64,000 nucleotides of DNA from Phaeovibrio sulfidiphilus (GTDB lineage Bacteria > Pseudomonadota > Alphaproteobacteria > Rhodospirillales > Rhodospirillaceae): NCBI RefSeq assembly GCF_014861485.1, contig NZ_JACZHT010000003.1, positions 62,001 to 126,000 on the forward strand, given 5' to 3'. The position numbers were made by a program, and so were the translations under genes. The notes beneath the pieces are model-generated. The model was not told the DNA's origin. It did no database searches and saw only the letters and a program-made list of their open reading frames with translations. Within the stretch, counting starts at the first letter, position 1, and each line of letters starts with the position of its first letter. Shown in pieces: positions 20,686-32,331 of this stretch.

Positions 20686-20720
20686 TCTTCCTTTCCCTGC
20701 AGGCACCTGGAGGATTCCCG

Positions 20721-21065
20721 ATGCTTCTGTCCTCGTCGGACACACTGCCCGGTTATCGTATCGACCGCCATCACGGACTGGTGCAGGGCAGCACCGTGCG
20801 CGCCAAGCACATCGGACGCGATCTGATGGCCGGCCTCAAGAAGATCGTTGGCGGAGAGCTGTTCGGCTACACCGAGCTTCTGGTGGAAAGCCGGGAGCAG
20901 TGTGTGCAGCGCATGACCGAACAGGCCGAGGCCATGGGTGCCAACGCCATTGTGGCGGTCCGCTTCTCCACGTCCTCGGTGACCGATGACGCGGCCGAGG
21001 TTCTGGTCTACGGGACGGCGGTCAGCGTCAGCCCCCTCAAGCCCGGGGAGAGCGCTTTATCATGA
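20721..21065 (+). CDS. YbjQ-family (UPF0145) protein
   Basis: 114 residues matching the YbjQ pattern: short N-terminal strand TLPGYRIDRHHGLVQGSTVRA, a central KKIVGGELFGYTELLVESREQC, the conserved EQAEAMGANAIVAVRFSTSSV, and the closing EVLVYGTAVSV. The family forms pentamers; a heavy-metal-binding role has been proposed but its function is not settled. GGAGG lies nine bases before ATG 20721. Its TGA overlaps the meaB ATG (ATGA at 21062), so the two are translationally coupled. This places a YbjQ protein inside the cobalamin-dependent mutase cluster, between the mutase and its GTPase chaperone. A role in cobalt, cofactor or mutase quality control is speculation from position. Confidence 0.85.
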   Translation: MLLSSSDTLPGYRIDRHHGLVQGSTVRAKHIGRDLMAGLKKIVGGELFGYTELLVESREQCVQRMTEQAEAMGANAIVAVRFSTSSVTDDAAEVLVYGTAVSVSPLKPGESALS

Positions 21066-22057
21066 GGACACCGGATCTGGACGCCTACGTCGAGGGCGTG
21101 CTCTCGGGCAACCGAACCCTTCTGGCCCGGGCCATCACCCTGGTGGAGAGCCGCCGGCCCGACCACCAGCACATGGCCCAGGAGATGCTGACCCGCCTTC
21201 TCCCCTATGCGGGCAACGCCCACCGGGTGGGCCTGTCCGGTGTCCCGGGGGTGGGCAAGTCCACCTTCATCGAGGCCATGGGCTGCAAGCTGACCGCCAA
21301 GGGGCACAAGGTCGCGGTCCTGGCCATTGACCCGTCGTCCTCGCGAACCGGGGGCTCCATTCTCGGGGACAAGACCCGCATGGAGCGCCTGTCCTCCGAC
21401 CCCAACGCGTTTATCCGCCCCTCCCCCTCCGGCGGGCGGCTGGGGGGCGTGGCCAGGGCCACCCGGGAATCCATGGTGGTCTGCGAGGCGGCGGGCTTTG
21501 ACGTCATCCTGGTGGAAACCGTCGGAACCGGCCAGAACGAGACCGTTGTGGCCGACATGGTGGACTTTTTCCTGGTGCTCATGCTGCCGGGCGCCGGCGA
21601 CGAGCTGCAGGGCATCAAGAAAGGCATCCTGGAGCTTGCGGACATGATCGCCGTCAACAAGGCCGACGGCGAGAACCACACCGCCGCGCAACTGGCCGCG
21701 ACCCAGTACCGGGCCGCCCTGTCCATCGTTGCGCCCCAGCACCCGGACTGGGAGCCTCCCGTGGTGACCTGTGCCGGTCTGTCCGGCGAGGGACTGGACA
21801 TCCTGTGGGAGCGGATTTGCGATTACCGCCGCATCATGACCGTAAACGGGGGCCTGGCCGAGCGGCGACGCTCCCAGCTGGTGCACTGGATGTGGTCCAT
21901 GGTCGAGGACCGGATCAAGGACGCCGTCCACGAGAAGGCTGAGGTCCGCGCCCTCCTGCCGGAGCTGCAGGCGGAGCTGGACAAGGGGCAGACGACGGCC
22001 ACCCTGGCCGCGACCCGCATTCTGGAAGCCTTCGGCCTGGGTGTCGGTCCCACCTGA
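21062..22057 (+). CDS. meaB: Methylmalonyl-CoA mutase-protecting GTPase MeaB
   Basis: 331 residues. G3E-class GTPase that gates cobalamin loading and protects the mutase from inactivation. Walker A GVPGVGKST at residues 60-68, the IDPSSSRTGGSILGDKTRM switch region, FIRPSPSGG, the ETVGTGQNE motif and base-specificity NKAD are all present. The C-terminal helical dimerisation arm ends at LGVGPT. The start overlaps the upstream gene by four bases. The absence of a kinase or permease element, together with mutA/mutB next door, makes MeaB the right call over an amino-acid transport ArgK. Confidence 0.96.
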   Translation: MRTPDLDAYVEGVLSGNRTLLARAITLVESRRPDHQHMAQEMLTRLLPYAGNAHRVGLSGVPGVGKSTFIEAMGCKLTAKGHKVAVLAIDPSSSRTGGSILGDKTRMERLSSDPNAFIRPSPSGGRLGGVARATRESMVVCEAAGFDVILVETVGTGQNETVVADMVDFFLVLMLPGAGDELQGIKKGILELADMIAVNKADGENHTAAQLAATQYRAALSIVAPQHPDWEPPVVTCAGLSGEGLDILWERICDYRRIMTVNGGLAERRRSQLVHWMWSMVEDRIKDAVHEKAEVRALLPELQAELDKGQTTATLAATRILEAFGLGVGPT

Positions 22058-22097
22058 CGCCCCGGACGGAACGGAGGCACCGACCGAACGGGACGGT

Positions 22098-22187
22098 GGC
22101 TCCGACAGGACGGACCGGAAAGGGCGAACCGCGCGTGACAGAGGCTCCGGCAGGGCGGACTGCACAGGGCCAACCGCGCGTGACAGA
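22098..22187 (+). repeat. 45-bp tandem repeat, two copies
   Basis: Two units starting GGCTCCG and ending AACCGCGCGTGACAGA (22098-22142 and 22143-22187) differ at about six positions. They fill part of the 327-base gap between the convergent meaB and slt genes; no gene or clear terminator is seen there. Confidence 0.85.
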
Positions 22188-22384
22188 GCGGAAGGAACGG
22201 GCGGAGCCGAACGCCCGGCCCGCCTTCAGCGTGAACCGAGGGAGCCCAGGCCTGCCCCGCCTTCAGCGTGGGCCGCGAGGGGTCCAAGACCTGCCCCGCC
22301 CCAGCCTGCCCCGCAAACGGCCCGGACCGAGCGGAACGCCCGGGCGCACCGGCCGGACCCTTTTTCCGCCGGTCTCCGGGCGCC

Positions 22385-24400
22385 CTAGTGAACCGCGCGG
22401 CGGAGATGGAGCTCCGGCGCCTTCGCATCCACCTTCTCGCCCAGGCGGACCCGATACACCAGGGCCCCCTCGTGGACCCGCATCACGTAGTTTCGGGTCT
22501 CGCTGAAGGGAATGCGCTCGATCCAGTCGATGATATCATCCGTGTTGCGCATCAACCGGGGATCACCGTGCTCGTTGATCCAGCTCACCGGTCGGCCCGG
22601 CCCCGCGTTGTAGGCCGCGGCCGCCAGAATGATCGAGCCGTCAAAGCGGCGCAGTTGGTCCCCCAGGTAGCGGTTGCCCAGCCGGGTGTTGTAGGCGGGC
22701 TCGTCGGTCAGGGCGGCCAGACGGTAAGCCACATCCTCTTTCTTCGCCGTGTCCTTTGCGGTTCCCGGCATGAGCTGCATCAGTCCCAGCGCCCCGGCGG
22801 CGGAGCGGGCCCGGTCATAGAAATTGCTCTCCTGGCGGATCACACCGTAGGCCAGAGCCTGGGGGAAGCCGTTGGCCTGGGCCTGCCGGGCAATGGCTTT
22901 GTCCAGGCCCGGAGGAACGGGATAGCCGTACTCCAGCAGCAGCGTGTTCTGGCGGGCCGCACGGCGGGCCACCTGAACGGCAAAGTCATTGCGCCCGGCG
23001 GCAGCGGCGGCCCGGGCCAGGAACGCGTGCAGGGCCGGGTCCGGCGCGCTGTCGCACAGCACGATCAGGAACGGCAGCATCTCATCATGTCGCCCCAGCT
23101 CGCCCAGCTGCTCGACCGCGCGGGCCATGGTGTTTCCGGACGGCGCCCGTGGCGCGGGATCCTGCCCGGAGATCAGCCGGTTGAGGGACACGCCCGTGCG
23201 GGAGGCTGCAAGCTGGCCGTAGAACGTGGCCGGATAGGCGGTGGCCTTGCGGTACCACTCCTGGGCCTGGGCCGTATTCCCCATGGCCTCGTAGGTGCGC
23301 CCGATCCAGTAGGCGCCCCGGGACAGGGAGATGGGCATCTCCACGTTCTTCTGGATCTGCTGGAAATGGGGGAGAGCGGCCTTCGGATCGTTCAGGAACC
23401 GCAGGGCGATCCACCCGGCCAGGAACTCGCTGTCCATGGAGTGGGCCCCGGCGGTGTGCCCGTGCCGGGAGGCCAGCCGGTAGGCCTGGGTGATATGCCC
23501 CTTCGAGAGGGCGTGACGGATCAGGACGTTCTGCTCGGTCCACCAGAGCCGCTCATAGCCCGCGACGGGCTTTGCGCTCTGGAGCAGCTCGATGGCCTCA
23601 TCGTAGAGCTTGCTCTTGCGCCGCCAGCGGATGCGCTCGAACACCAGGCCCGGGTCTTTCCGGAGCTGGGCGGGAACCGCGTTCACCGCCGCCGTCGGGT
23701 TCCCCTTGCCCGAGCCCAGGGTGATGCGGGCCTGCATCAGAAGTCCCTGGTCTTTGGGAAGGCGGACAATCATGCGCCGGGCGGAATCATACACGCCGTC
23801 CCAGATCAGGCGATCCGTCCGGGCGATATGATCGCGGGCACTCAGGAACGGGCGGGCCTGGGCCAGAAACTTCTCCTCGTTGTCCTTGGAGAAATCCCCC
23901 TCGATCCAGGCCTCACGGAACAGGCGCCCGGCCTCCTCCTTGCGTCCCTTCTCGAGATACGCCTGGGCCAGGGCCCGCTTGCCCACCGCGGACACCGGGG
24001 GATAGCGCCCCAGGATATCGATCACACGGTTGGCCGGAGTGGCCTCGGTCAGAAGCTGGGTCTCGATCACCCGGCGCAACCCGGTGACGGTGGGCCAGTC
24101 GGGATGGGCGTCCAGAAACGCAAGGCGGGTGGCCAGGTCCGGTCCCCCGGTCAGGGGAGCGCGGACGTAGCGCCACATCAGCACCTCGCGCAGCGTGCGG
24201 TCCGATGCCTTCCCGGCCAGGTGCAGGGCCTGCCCCCAGTTTCCGGCATCGGCTGCCTTGAAGGCGGCGTTGTAGATGGCGGTGTCCGAGGCGGACAGAC
24301 GCGCCGCGCCGGCCACACCCGGGATCAGAAGGGCAAGAGTAACAAGGACTGTCACAAAAGGGAGAAAACGGAACCGCAAGGCGTACCTCTTTTTTGTCAT
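22385..24400 (-). CDS. slt: Soluble lytic murein transglycosylase
   Basis: 671 residues. Cleaves the MurNAc-GlcNAc bond of peptidoglycan with 1,6-anhydro product formation, in the periplasm. A signal peptide is visible (basic MTKKRYALRFRF, then a hydrophobic core to GVAGAA). A long alpha-superhelical region of TPR-like pairs follows (about 35-500), and then the SLT domain: GVIRQESNF with catalytic Glu524, AAGALGLMQLMPGTA, LGNRYLGDQLRRFDGS, AAAAYNAGPGRPVSW. Overall length matches Slt70-type enzymes. It sits 51 bases behind pgk on the same strand, but a strong terminator lies between them, so expression probably depends on read-through or a separate promoter. No good ribosome site precedes the ATG. 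Confidence 0.95.
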   Translation of the reverse strand: MTKKRYALRFRFLPFVTVLVTLALLIPGVAGAARLSASDTAIYNAAFKAADAGNWGQALHLAGKASDRTLREVLMWRYVRAPLTGGPDLATRLAFLDAHPDWPTVTGLRRVIETQLLTEATPANRVIDILGRYPPVSAVGKRALAQAYLEKGRKEEAGRLFREAWIEGDFSKDNEEKFLAQARPFLSARDHIARTDRLIWDGVYDSARRMIVRLPKDQGLLMQARITLGSGKGNPTAAVNAVPAQLRKDPGLVFERIRWRRKSKLYDEAIELLQSAKPVAGYERLWWTEQNVLIRHALSKGHITQAYRLASRHGHTAGAHSMDSEFLAGWIALRFLNDPKAALPHFQQIQKNVEMPISLSRGAYWIGRTYEAMGNTAQAQEWYRKATAYPATFYGQLAASRTGVSLNRLISGQDPAPRAPSGNTMARAVEQLGELGRHDEMLPFLIVLCDSAPDPALHAFLARAAAAAGRNDFAVQVARRAARQNTLLLEYGYPVPPGLDKAIARQAQANGFPQALAYGVIRQESNFYDRARSAAGALGLMQLMPGTAKDTAKKEDVAYRLAALTDEPAYNTRLGNRYLGDQLRRFDGSIILAAAAYNAGPGRPVSWINEHGDPRLMRNTDDIIDWIERIPFSETRNYVMRVHEGALVYRVRLGEKVDAKAPELHLRRAVH

Positions 24401-24407
24401 CAGTCCG

Positions 24408-24432
24408 AAAAGGGGCGGCTCACCGCCGCCCC
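24408..24432 (-). terminator. Rho-independent terminator of pgk
   Basis: On the minus strand GGGGCGGC-GGTGA-GCCGCCCC is a perfect 8-bp stem followed by four T. It lies inside the pgk-slt gap. Confidence 0.8.
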
Positions 24433-24451
24433 GCCGAAGTCGATACGACGC

Positions 24452-25648
24452 CTACCCCTCCAGTGCAGCGACGCCCGGAAGGGTCTTGCCCTCAAGCCAT
24501 TCCAGGAACGCGCCACCGGCAGCGGACAGGTAGCTCAGGTCTCCGGTCACACCCGCATGGGCCATGGCCGCGACCGTATCGCCACCGCCGGCCACGGTCA
24601 GGAACTTGCCGGCCTTCGTGCGCTCGGCCACCCACTTCGCGGCGGCAACGGTGGCCGCGTCAAAGGGCGGGATCTCGAAGGCCCCCAGCGGACCGTTCCA
24701 GACGATCGTGTGGCACGGCTCCAGGGCCTCCTCGATCCGGGTGACGGAGGCGGGCCCCACGTCCAGGATCATGCTGTCCTCGGGGACGTCGCGGATGGGC
24801 ACGATTTCCGAGGGCGCACCCTCACGGAACTCGCGGGCAACCACCGCGTCCATGGGCAGGATGATCCGGCAGCCGGCCTCGGTCTCGGCCTTTTCCATGA
24901 TGGCGCGCGCCGTGTCGGCCATCTCCTTCTCGCAGAGGCTGTTGCCGACGGAAATCCCCTTGGCGTAGAGGAACGTGTTGGCCATGCCTCCGCCGATCAC
25001 CAGAACATCGACGTGGGTGATGAGGTTGCCCAGAAGCTCCAGCTTGGTCGAGACCTTGGCTCCGCCCACGATGGCGGCCACAGGGCGTTTGGGGCTGCGA
25101 AGGGCTGCGCTCAGGGCCTCCAGCTCCGCCTGCATGAGCCGGCCCGCGGCCGAGGGCAGCAGGTGGGCAATGTACTCGGTGGAGGCATGGGCCCGGTGCG
25201 ACGTGGAGAAGGCATCATTCACATACAGGTCCGCGAGGGTCGCCAGCTTGCGGGCGAACTCCGGATCGTTCTTTTCCTCCTCCGGGTGGAAGCGGAGGTT
25301 CTCGAGAAGGGCCACGTCCCCCTCTCCCAGACCGTTCACCACCATTTCGGCCACGGGGCCAACGCAGTCGTCGGCGAACGCCACCGGGCGCCCGAGGGCC
25401 TCGGCCAGGGGCTCCACCACCGGCTGGAGGGTGAACTCCATGTTCCGCTCGCCCTTGGGGCGGCCCAGATGGGAGCACACCACCACACGGGCACCCCGGG
25501 AGGACAGCTCCCGCAGGGTCTCGGCACCACGGACAATGCGACTCAGACCGGTGACCTTGCCATCGCGGATCGGAACGTTCAGATCGGCGCGCACAAGCAC
25601 GCGTTTTCCTTTGACATCCAGATCCTCAAGCTTCTTGAACGCCACCAT
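24452..25648 (-). CDS. pgk: Phosphoglycerate kinase
   Basis: 398 residues. Transfers phosphate between 1,3-bisphosphoglycerate and ADP in glycolysis, gluconeogenesis and the Calvin cycle. Full-length family features: KRVLVRADLNVPIRDGKVT, VVVCSHLGRPKGE, LLENLRFHPEEEKNDP, VNDAFSTSHRAHAS, AAIVGGAKVSTKLELL, and the nucleotide loop TVAGGGDTVAA. The start MVAFKKLEDL follows AAAGGCGAA; upstream residues in frame do not belong to the family. It lies downstream of gap on the same strand with a 302-base gap, a common glycolytic pair, and is followed by a terminator. Confidence 0.98.
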   Translation of the reverse strand: MVAFKKLEDLDVKGKRVLVRADLNVPIRDGKVTGLSRIVRGAETLRELSSRGARVVVCSHLGRPKGERNMEFTLQPVVEPLAEALGRPVAFADDCVGPVAEMVVNGLGEGDVALLENLRFHPEEEKNDPEFARKLATLADLYVNDAFSTSHRAHASTEYIAHLLPSAAGRLMQAELEALSAALRSPKRPVAAIVGGAKVSTKLELLGNLITHVDVLVIGGGMANTFLYAKGISVGNSLCEKEMADTARAIMEKAETEAGCRIILPMDAVVAREFREGAPSEIVPIRDVPEDSMILDVGPASVTRIEEALEPCHTIVWNGPLGAFEIPPFDAATVAAAKWVAERTKAGKFLTVAGGGDTVAAMAHAGVTGDLSYLSAAGGAFLEWLEGKTLPGVAALEG

Positions 25649-25950
25649 GAGTTCGCCTTTCACTGTCAGGGAGGTACAGGTCATATAACCCGGCCGGGGT
25701 TGTGTTGGTTTTTTTGGACAATAGCAAAAAAGACAGGCGGCCTGCAAAGCCGTTTCCCGCCCGGAGTCCCCGCAAACGGGCACGGCAAGGACACAGGAAG
25801 AGGACACGGCGCGTGTACGGGCGCCCGGATACAGCCGTGGAACGGCCATGGATCACATCCCGTGGATCACAGCCCACGGACATCGGGCCCGCGCGCCCCC
25901 GGAACCGCCAGGGTTCCGGGAACGCAGGATGCCTGTTCGGGAGGCTCCGA
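25649..25950. other. gap-pgk intergenic region
   Basis: 302 bases with an AT-rich patch near 25705-25735. On the minus strand a short CAGG-CCG-CCTG hairpin followed by six T may end gap transcripts weakly, and an AACCC-GGCC-GGGGTT inverted repeat lies near 25690. A pgk promoter could not be fixed. Confidence 0.4.
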
Positions 25951-26958
25951 TCAGAGCAGGCTGGCGATCTTCGCAGCCGTGTCGAGCATGCGGTTCGAGA
26001 AGCCCCACTCGTTGTCGTACCAGGACATGACACGCACGAGATTGCCCTCGATGACCTTGGTCTCGCCCGCATCAAAGATCGAGCTGTGGCAGTTGTGGTT
26101 GAAGTCGATGGACACCAGCGGCAGGCTGTTGACCGCGAGAACGCCCTTCAGCGGACCGTTGGCGGCGTCCATCATGACCGCGTTGATGGCCTCGGCGGAG
26201 GCGTTCTTCGCGACGACGGCCTTGAAGTCCACAACGGAGACGTTGGGGGTGGGAACGCGCACCGACGTGCCGTCCAGCTTGCCCGCCAGCTCCGGCAGCA
26301 CCAGGCCGACGGCCTTGGCGGCACCGGTGGTGGTGGGGATCATGGACAGGCCCGCGGCTCGGGCGCGGTGAAGATCCTTGTGGAGGGTGTCCACAATCCG
26401 CTGGTCGCCGGTGTAGGCGTGGATGGTGGTCATGAAGCCCTTCTCGATGCCGAAGTTCTCGTGGAGAACCTTGGCCACCGGCGCGAGGCAGTTGGTGGTG
26501 CACGAGGCGTTGGAGACCACCAGGTGGTCCTTCGTCAGCTTGGAATCGTTCACGCCGTACACAACGGTGAGGTCCGCGCCCTTGGACGGAGCACTGACCA
26601 GGACGCGCTTGGCGCCCGCATCAAGGTGAACCTGGGCCATGTCGCGATCGGCAAAGCGGCCGGTGCACTCGAAGACGATGTCGATGCCCAGCTCGCCCCA
26701 GGGGAGCTTCTTCGGATCGGGCTCGGCCAGGACGCGGAAGCTGTCGGGGCCCGCCGTCATCGTGTCGCCGGTGACGGAAACCTCTGCGGGCAGAACGCCA
26801 TGCACGGAATCATACTTCAGCAGATGGGCGTTGGCTTCCGCAGAGCCCAGGTCGTTGATGGCGACGACCTGGATGTCCTTGCGCCCGGACTCAATCAGCG
26901 CCCGCAACACAAGACGACCGATCCGTCCAAAACCATTGATCGCGACACGAACAGCCAT
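25951..26958 (-). CDS. gap: Glyceraldehyde-3-phosphate dehydrogenase, type I
   Basis: 335 residues. NAD(P)-dependent oxidation of glyceraldehyde 3-phosphate to 1,3-bisphosphoglycerate. Nucleotide-binding GFGRIGRLVLRA at the N-terminus, the catalytic SNASCTTNC with Cys153, TTIHAYTGDQR, the GAAKAVGLVLPELAGKLDG signature and the end WYDNEWGFSNRM. Asp rather than other residues after VVAIND at the second strand fits NAD preference, though this is only suggestive. AGGAGG precedes the ATG by about eight bases. The leader carries inverted repeats (26988-27007 and 27072-27090) that may be regulatory. Confidence 0.98.
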   Translation of the reverse strand: MAVRVAINGFGRIGRLVLRALIESGRKDIQVVAINDLGSAEANAHLLKYDSVHGVLPAEVSVTGDTMTAGPDSFRVLAEPDPKKLPWGELGIDIVFECTGRFADRDMAQVHLDAGAKRVLVSAPSKGADLTVVYGVNDSKLTKDHLVVSNASCTTNCLAPVAKVLHENFGIEKGFMTTIHAYTGDQRIVDTLHKDLHRARAAGLSMIPTTTGAAKAVGLVLPELAGKLDGTSVRVPTPNVSVVDFKAVVAKNASAEAINAVMMDAANGPLKGVLAVNSLPLVSIDFNHNCHSSIFDAGETKVIEGNLVRVMSWYDNEWGFSNRMLDTAAKIASLL

Positions 26959-26987
26959 TTGGCTTCCTCCTTTGGGATAATTGGGAA

Positions 26988-27007
26988 TCGCTACAAACCC
27001 GTAGCGA
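26988..27007 (-). promoter_or_regulatory. Inverted repeat in the gap leader
   Basis: TCGCTAC-AAACCC-GTAGCGA, a perfect 7-bp inverted repeat 30-50 bases upstream of the gap start. It could be an operator or an RNA hairpin. Confidence 0.45.
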
Positions 27008-27066
27008 GGAAAATGACATACAGGGGACCAAACCAGGAAATCAAGATGCCCCCGGGTCTGGCAGGG

Positions 27067-27090
27067 ATTTTACTCCAATTACACTGGAGT
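27067..27090 (-). promoter_or_regulatory. Possible gap promoter/operator
   Basis: A TAAAAT hexamer (27067-27072 on the minus strand) adjoins ACTCCA-N7-TGGAGT (27072-27090), an inverted repeat placed where an activator or repressor would touch a promoter. No good -35 is seen. The rest of 26959-27313 holds no gene. Confidence 0.35.
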
Positions 27091-27313
27091 GGCTATAAAA
27101 ACGACGACATTTCCCCTCCCGCGTCTGTAGTCGGGAACCCGGCTCCCGGCCCCGCCGCACCCGGAGGCTGTCCGGAGACCCGGACGCAACGGGAGGCAAG
27201 GGACGCGACGGACCAACCGCATGGGATCAGGTGCACACGATCCCTCGCACGGGATCACCCGCACACGAAGGCTTGCCCGAGCCTGGCCGCCCGGGACGCC
27301 GGGTCCGGGGCGC

Positions 27314-30029
<2,716 letters not shown>

Positions 30030-30058
<29 letters not shown>

Positions 30059-31157
30059 CGCCTCCCGGCGGTCTCATGTCCGCAGCCGCAGGCTTGCGCC
30101 GGCGGCCCAGACGCATCACGTAGCCGATGACCTCGGCCACCGCCTTGTAGTGCTCGGGAGGCACCTCCTGGTTCAGCTCCACCGAGGCGAACAGGGCCCT
30201 TGCGAGCGGCGGGTTCTCCACGACCGGCACGCCGTTCTCCTCGGCCAGCGAGCGGATCTTGCGCGCGATCAGGTCCGTTCCCTTGGCCACCAGAACCGGC
30301 GCGGCCATGCTGTCGGCCTCGTACTTCAGGGCGACCGCGTAGTGGGTCGGGTTGGTGACCACCACGCTCGCCTCCGGCACGGCGGCCATCATCCGTTGCC
30401 GGGCGCGCTGCATGCGCAGTGACCGGATCCGCGCCTTCACATGGGGGTCACCCTCCATGTTCTTGTGCTCGTCACGGACCTCCTGCTTGGTCATGCGCTG
30501 GTCCTGGGTGAACTGGTACTTCTGGAACAGGAAGTCCATAATCGCAATCACGCCCACGATGATACAGGTCGCGATCAGAAGAAGCACGAGAAGGTCATAG
30601 AGGTCGCTCATGGTGTAGGCCACATCCCGCCCCATGAACACCTCGGGGTTCGAGAAGTGGGGGCCCACCAGAACGAAAATCGCCCCCGAGACCAGGAACA
30701 GCTTCAGGATGGACTTCAGCCCCTCGACGATCGAGCGCTTGGAGAACAGGCGCTTGGCCCCGGCGATGGGGCTGATCTTGTTCATTTTGGGGGCAAGGCT
30801 CTTGGGAGCCCAGATAAACCCGAACTGCACGATGGAGCCGAGCACCCCCACCACCATGAAAATCAGGAAGGGCATGAACAGCAGAAGCGTGACCTTGTTG
30901 AAGGTCTCGAGGCTGAGGTAGCGCAGATTGTAGGGCGAGAGCGGCAGGGAGGCCGCATTCTCGAGAAAGAACCGCAGCACCCGGGACAGCTCCCGGGTGA
31001 TCCAGGGTGCAAAGGCCGCGACCACAAGAAGCGCCGCCAGGAACATGAAAAAGCTCTTGATCTCCTGGGATTGGGCAACCTGGCCCTCCTCCCGTGCCTG
31101 GGAGAGCTTTTTCTCTGTCGGCTCTTCTGTTTTTGAGTCTCTGTCTTCTTCCGCCAT
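30030..31157 (-). CDS. flhB: Flagellar export apparatus protein FlhB
   Basis: 375 residues. Inner-membrane component of the flagellar type III export gate; its cytoplasmic domain autocleaves to switch substrate class from rod/hook to filament. Seen: charged N-terminus (EEDRDSKTEEPTEKKLSQAREEGQ), four hydrophobic segments, and the autocleavage motif N269-P-T-H272 in VVVTNPTHYAVALKY. The C-terminal domain continues GTDLIARKIRSLAEENGVP and PPEHYKAVAEVIGYVM. GGGAG lies before ATG. It follows fliR by 90 bases and overlaps cckA. Confidence 0.97.
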
Positions 31158-31247
31158 CGCGGCTCCCCGGGTCGGGCTTTTGGCCCCTCAGTCTGGATCG
31201 GACCCCACGGTCCCTGTGGGCGGCGGACGCCGGGCGGCCGTGTGGCC

Positions 31248-32009
31248 TCAGGGCATCGCCAGATACCCGAACCCGCGCTCAAGGTAGTCGATCATGCTGC
31301 GCAGGATAAAGGCTCCGGCGGTGATCAGGATCGCAAAGGCCAGCATGATCTGGGCCGGAAGGGCAATGAACAGGATGTTCAGGCGCGGCATCAGCCGGGC
31401 CATGATACCCAGAGTGGCCTGAAAGAGAATAGCGTAAACCATAAAGGGTGACGCAAGCTGAAGCCCGACCCGGAATCCGGACAAAAGAAGCGAGGTGAAC
31501 AGCCGGGCCGTATCGGCAGTGTCGGGCACCGCTCCGGCGGGAAAGGTGGTGTAGCTGTTGAGCACCCCCAGGACCATGATCTGGTGAATTCCGGTCACAA
31601 ACATCAGGACCACCAGAACCTGGTTGAAGTAGCGGGTGATCAGTGAGCCCTGCTGGTAGGTCACCGGATCAAAGGACTGGGCCATCATCAGGCCCGAACT
31701 GTAGCCGACCACGTGCCCCATGAAGGACAGCACCACCAGCAGGAAGCGGCCGTAGACCCCGAGAAAAAGGCCAACGATCGCCTCCATGCCCACCAGAAGC
31801 CCCACCATAAGGGCGGTGGACGGAACCTCGGGCAGGCCGGCCGACACCGCGGGTGTACACACCAGAGCAAGGGCAAGGGAGAGAAACACCCGGATCTGGG
31901 TGCTCACATACTCGGCGGAGAAGCCGGGCAGCAGCATCATGGCCGCGCTGATCCGCGTCAGGACCAGCGCGAAGTGGAACACGTTGAGGGTCAGGAGGTG
32001 CTCAAGCAC
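31248..32009 (-). CDS. fliR: Flagellar export apparatus protein FliR
   Basis: 253 residues, about six hydrophobic segments. Part of the FliPQR export gate core. The N-terminus VLEHLLTLNVFHFALVLTRISAAMMLLPGF and the conserved QSFDPVTYQQGSLITRYFNQVLVVLMFVTGIH fit FliR. The start chosen is GTG 32009, with GGGGGTG seven bases before it, giving the usual length of about 255; a GTG two codons earlier is possible. Unusually, 318 bases separate it from fliQ (see 32002-32331). Confidence 0.93.
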   Translation of the reverse strand: MLEHLLTLNVFHFALVLTRISAAMMLLPGFSAEYVSTQIRVFLSLALALVCTPAVSAGLPEVPSTALMVGLLVGMEAIVGLFLGVYGRFLLVVLSFMGHVVGYSSGLMMAQSFDPVTYQQGSLITRYFNQVLVVLMFVTGIHQIMVLGVLNSYTTFPAGAVPDTADTARLFTSLLLSGFRVGLQLASPFMVYAILFQATLGIMARLMPRLNILFIALPAQIMLAFAILITAGAFILRSMIDYLERGFGYLAMP

Positions 32010-32331
32010 GGCCACACCCCCGAGGCTCCGGCAGGCACACCGCACGCCGGAACGCCGCACGCCAGGACAGGTCGTCTGCGGGGAATGGGGCACCCCCGCC
32101 CCACAGCCGGCGACGGACAGGCGGGCGCGAGGCGGCACGCCCCCCGCGGGCTCGCCTGGGCCAAACGCTGGAAGGGTGAGCCCCGGACAGGGCGGGCGCA
32201 GATGCAGGACCAGAAGCCCGTGTCAGCACCACACGCATCAGCACCACAGGCAAGGGCGCAGGCGCCGGACCGTCCTCGGACACGCCGGGCAGATGCGGGA
32301 CCGGCGCACGGCGCACCCCCATGCCGGTCAC
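32002..32331 (-). CDS. Uncertain filler reading frame linking fliQ to fliR
   Basis: A 109-codon frame starts with GTG in the sequence GTGA that also contains the fliQ stop, and ends 8 bases inside fliR. It therefore bridges the gap with overlaps at both ends. The product is Pro/Ala/Arg-rich with no recognisable domain, and such frames arise easily in this GC-rich DNA. It may be an inserted, non-functional spacer that still lets ribosomes travel from fliQ to fliR, or it may be chance. I treat it as doubtful. The stretch contains short internal repeats such as GGAACGCCGCACGCC-like pieces. Confidence 0.2.
   Translation of the reverse strand: MTGMGVRRAPVPHLPGVSEDGPAPAPLPVVLMRVVLTRASGPASAPALSGAHPSSVWPRRARGGRAASRPPVRRRLWGGGAPFPADDLSWRAAFRRAVCLPEPRGCGRA

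Noticed and set aside
22268-26371. A 1367-codon plus-strand open frame
   Set aside because: Antisense to slt, pgk and gap; composition is His/Gly/Arg/Pro-rich with no domain.
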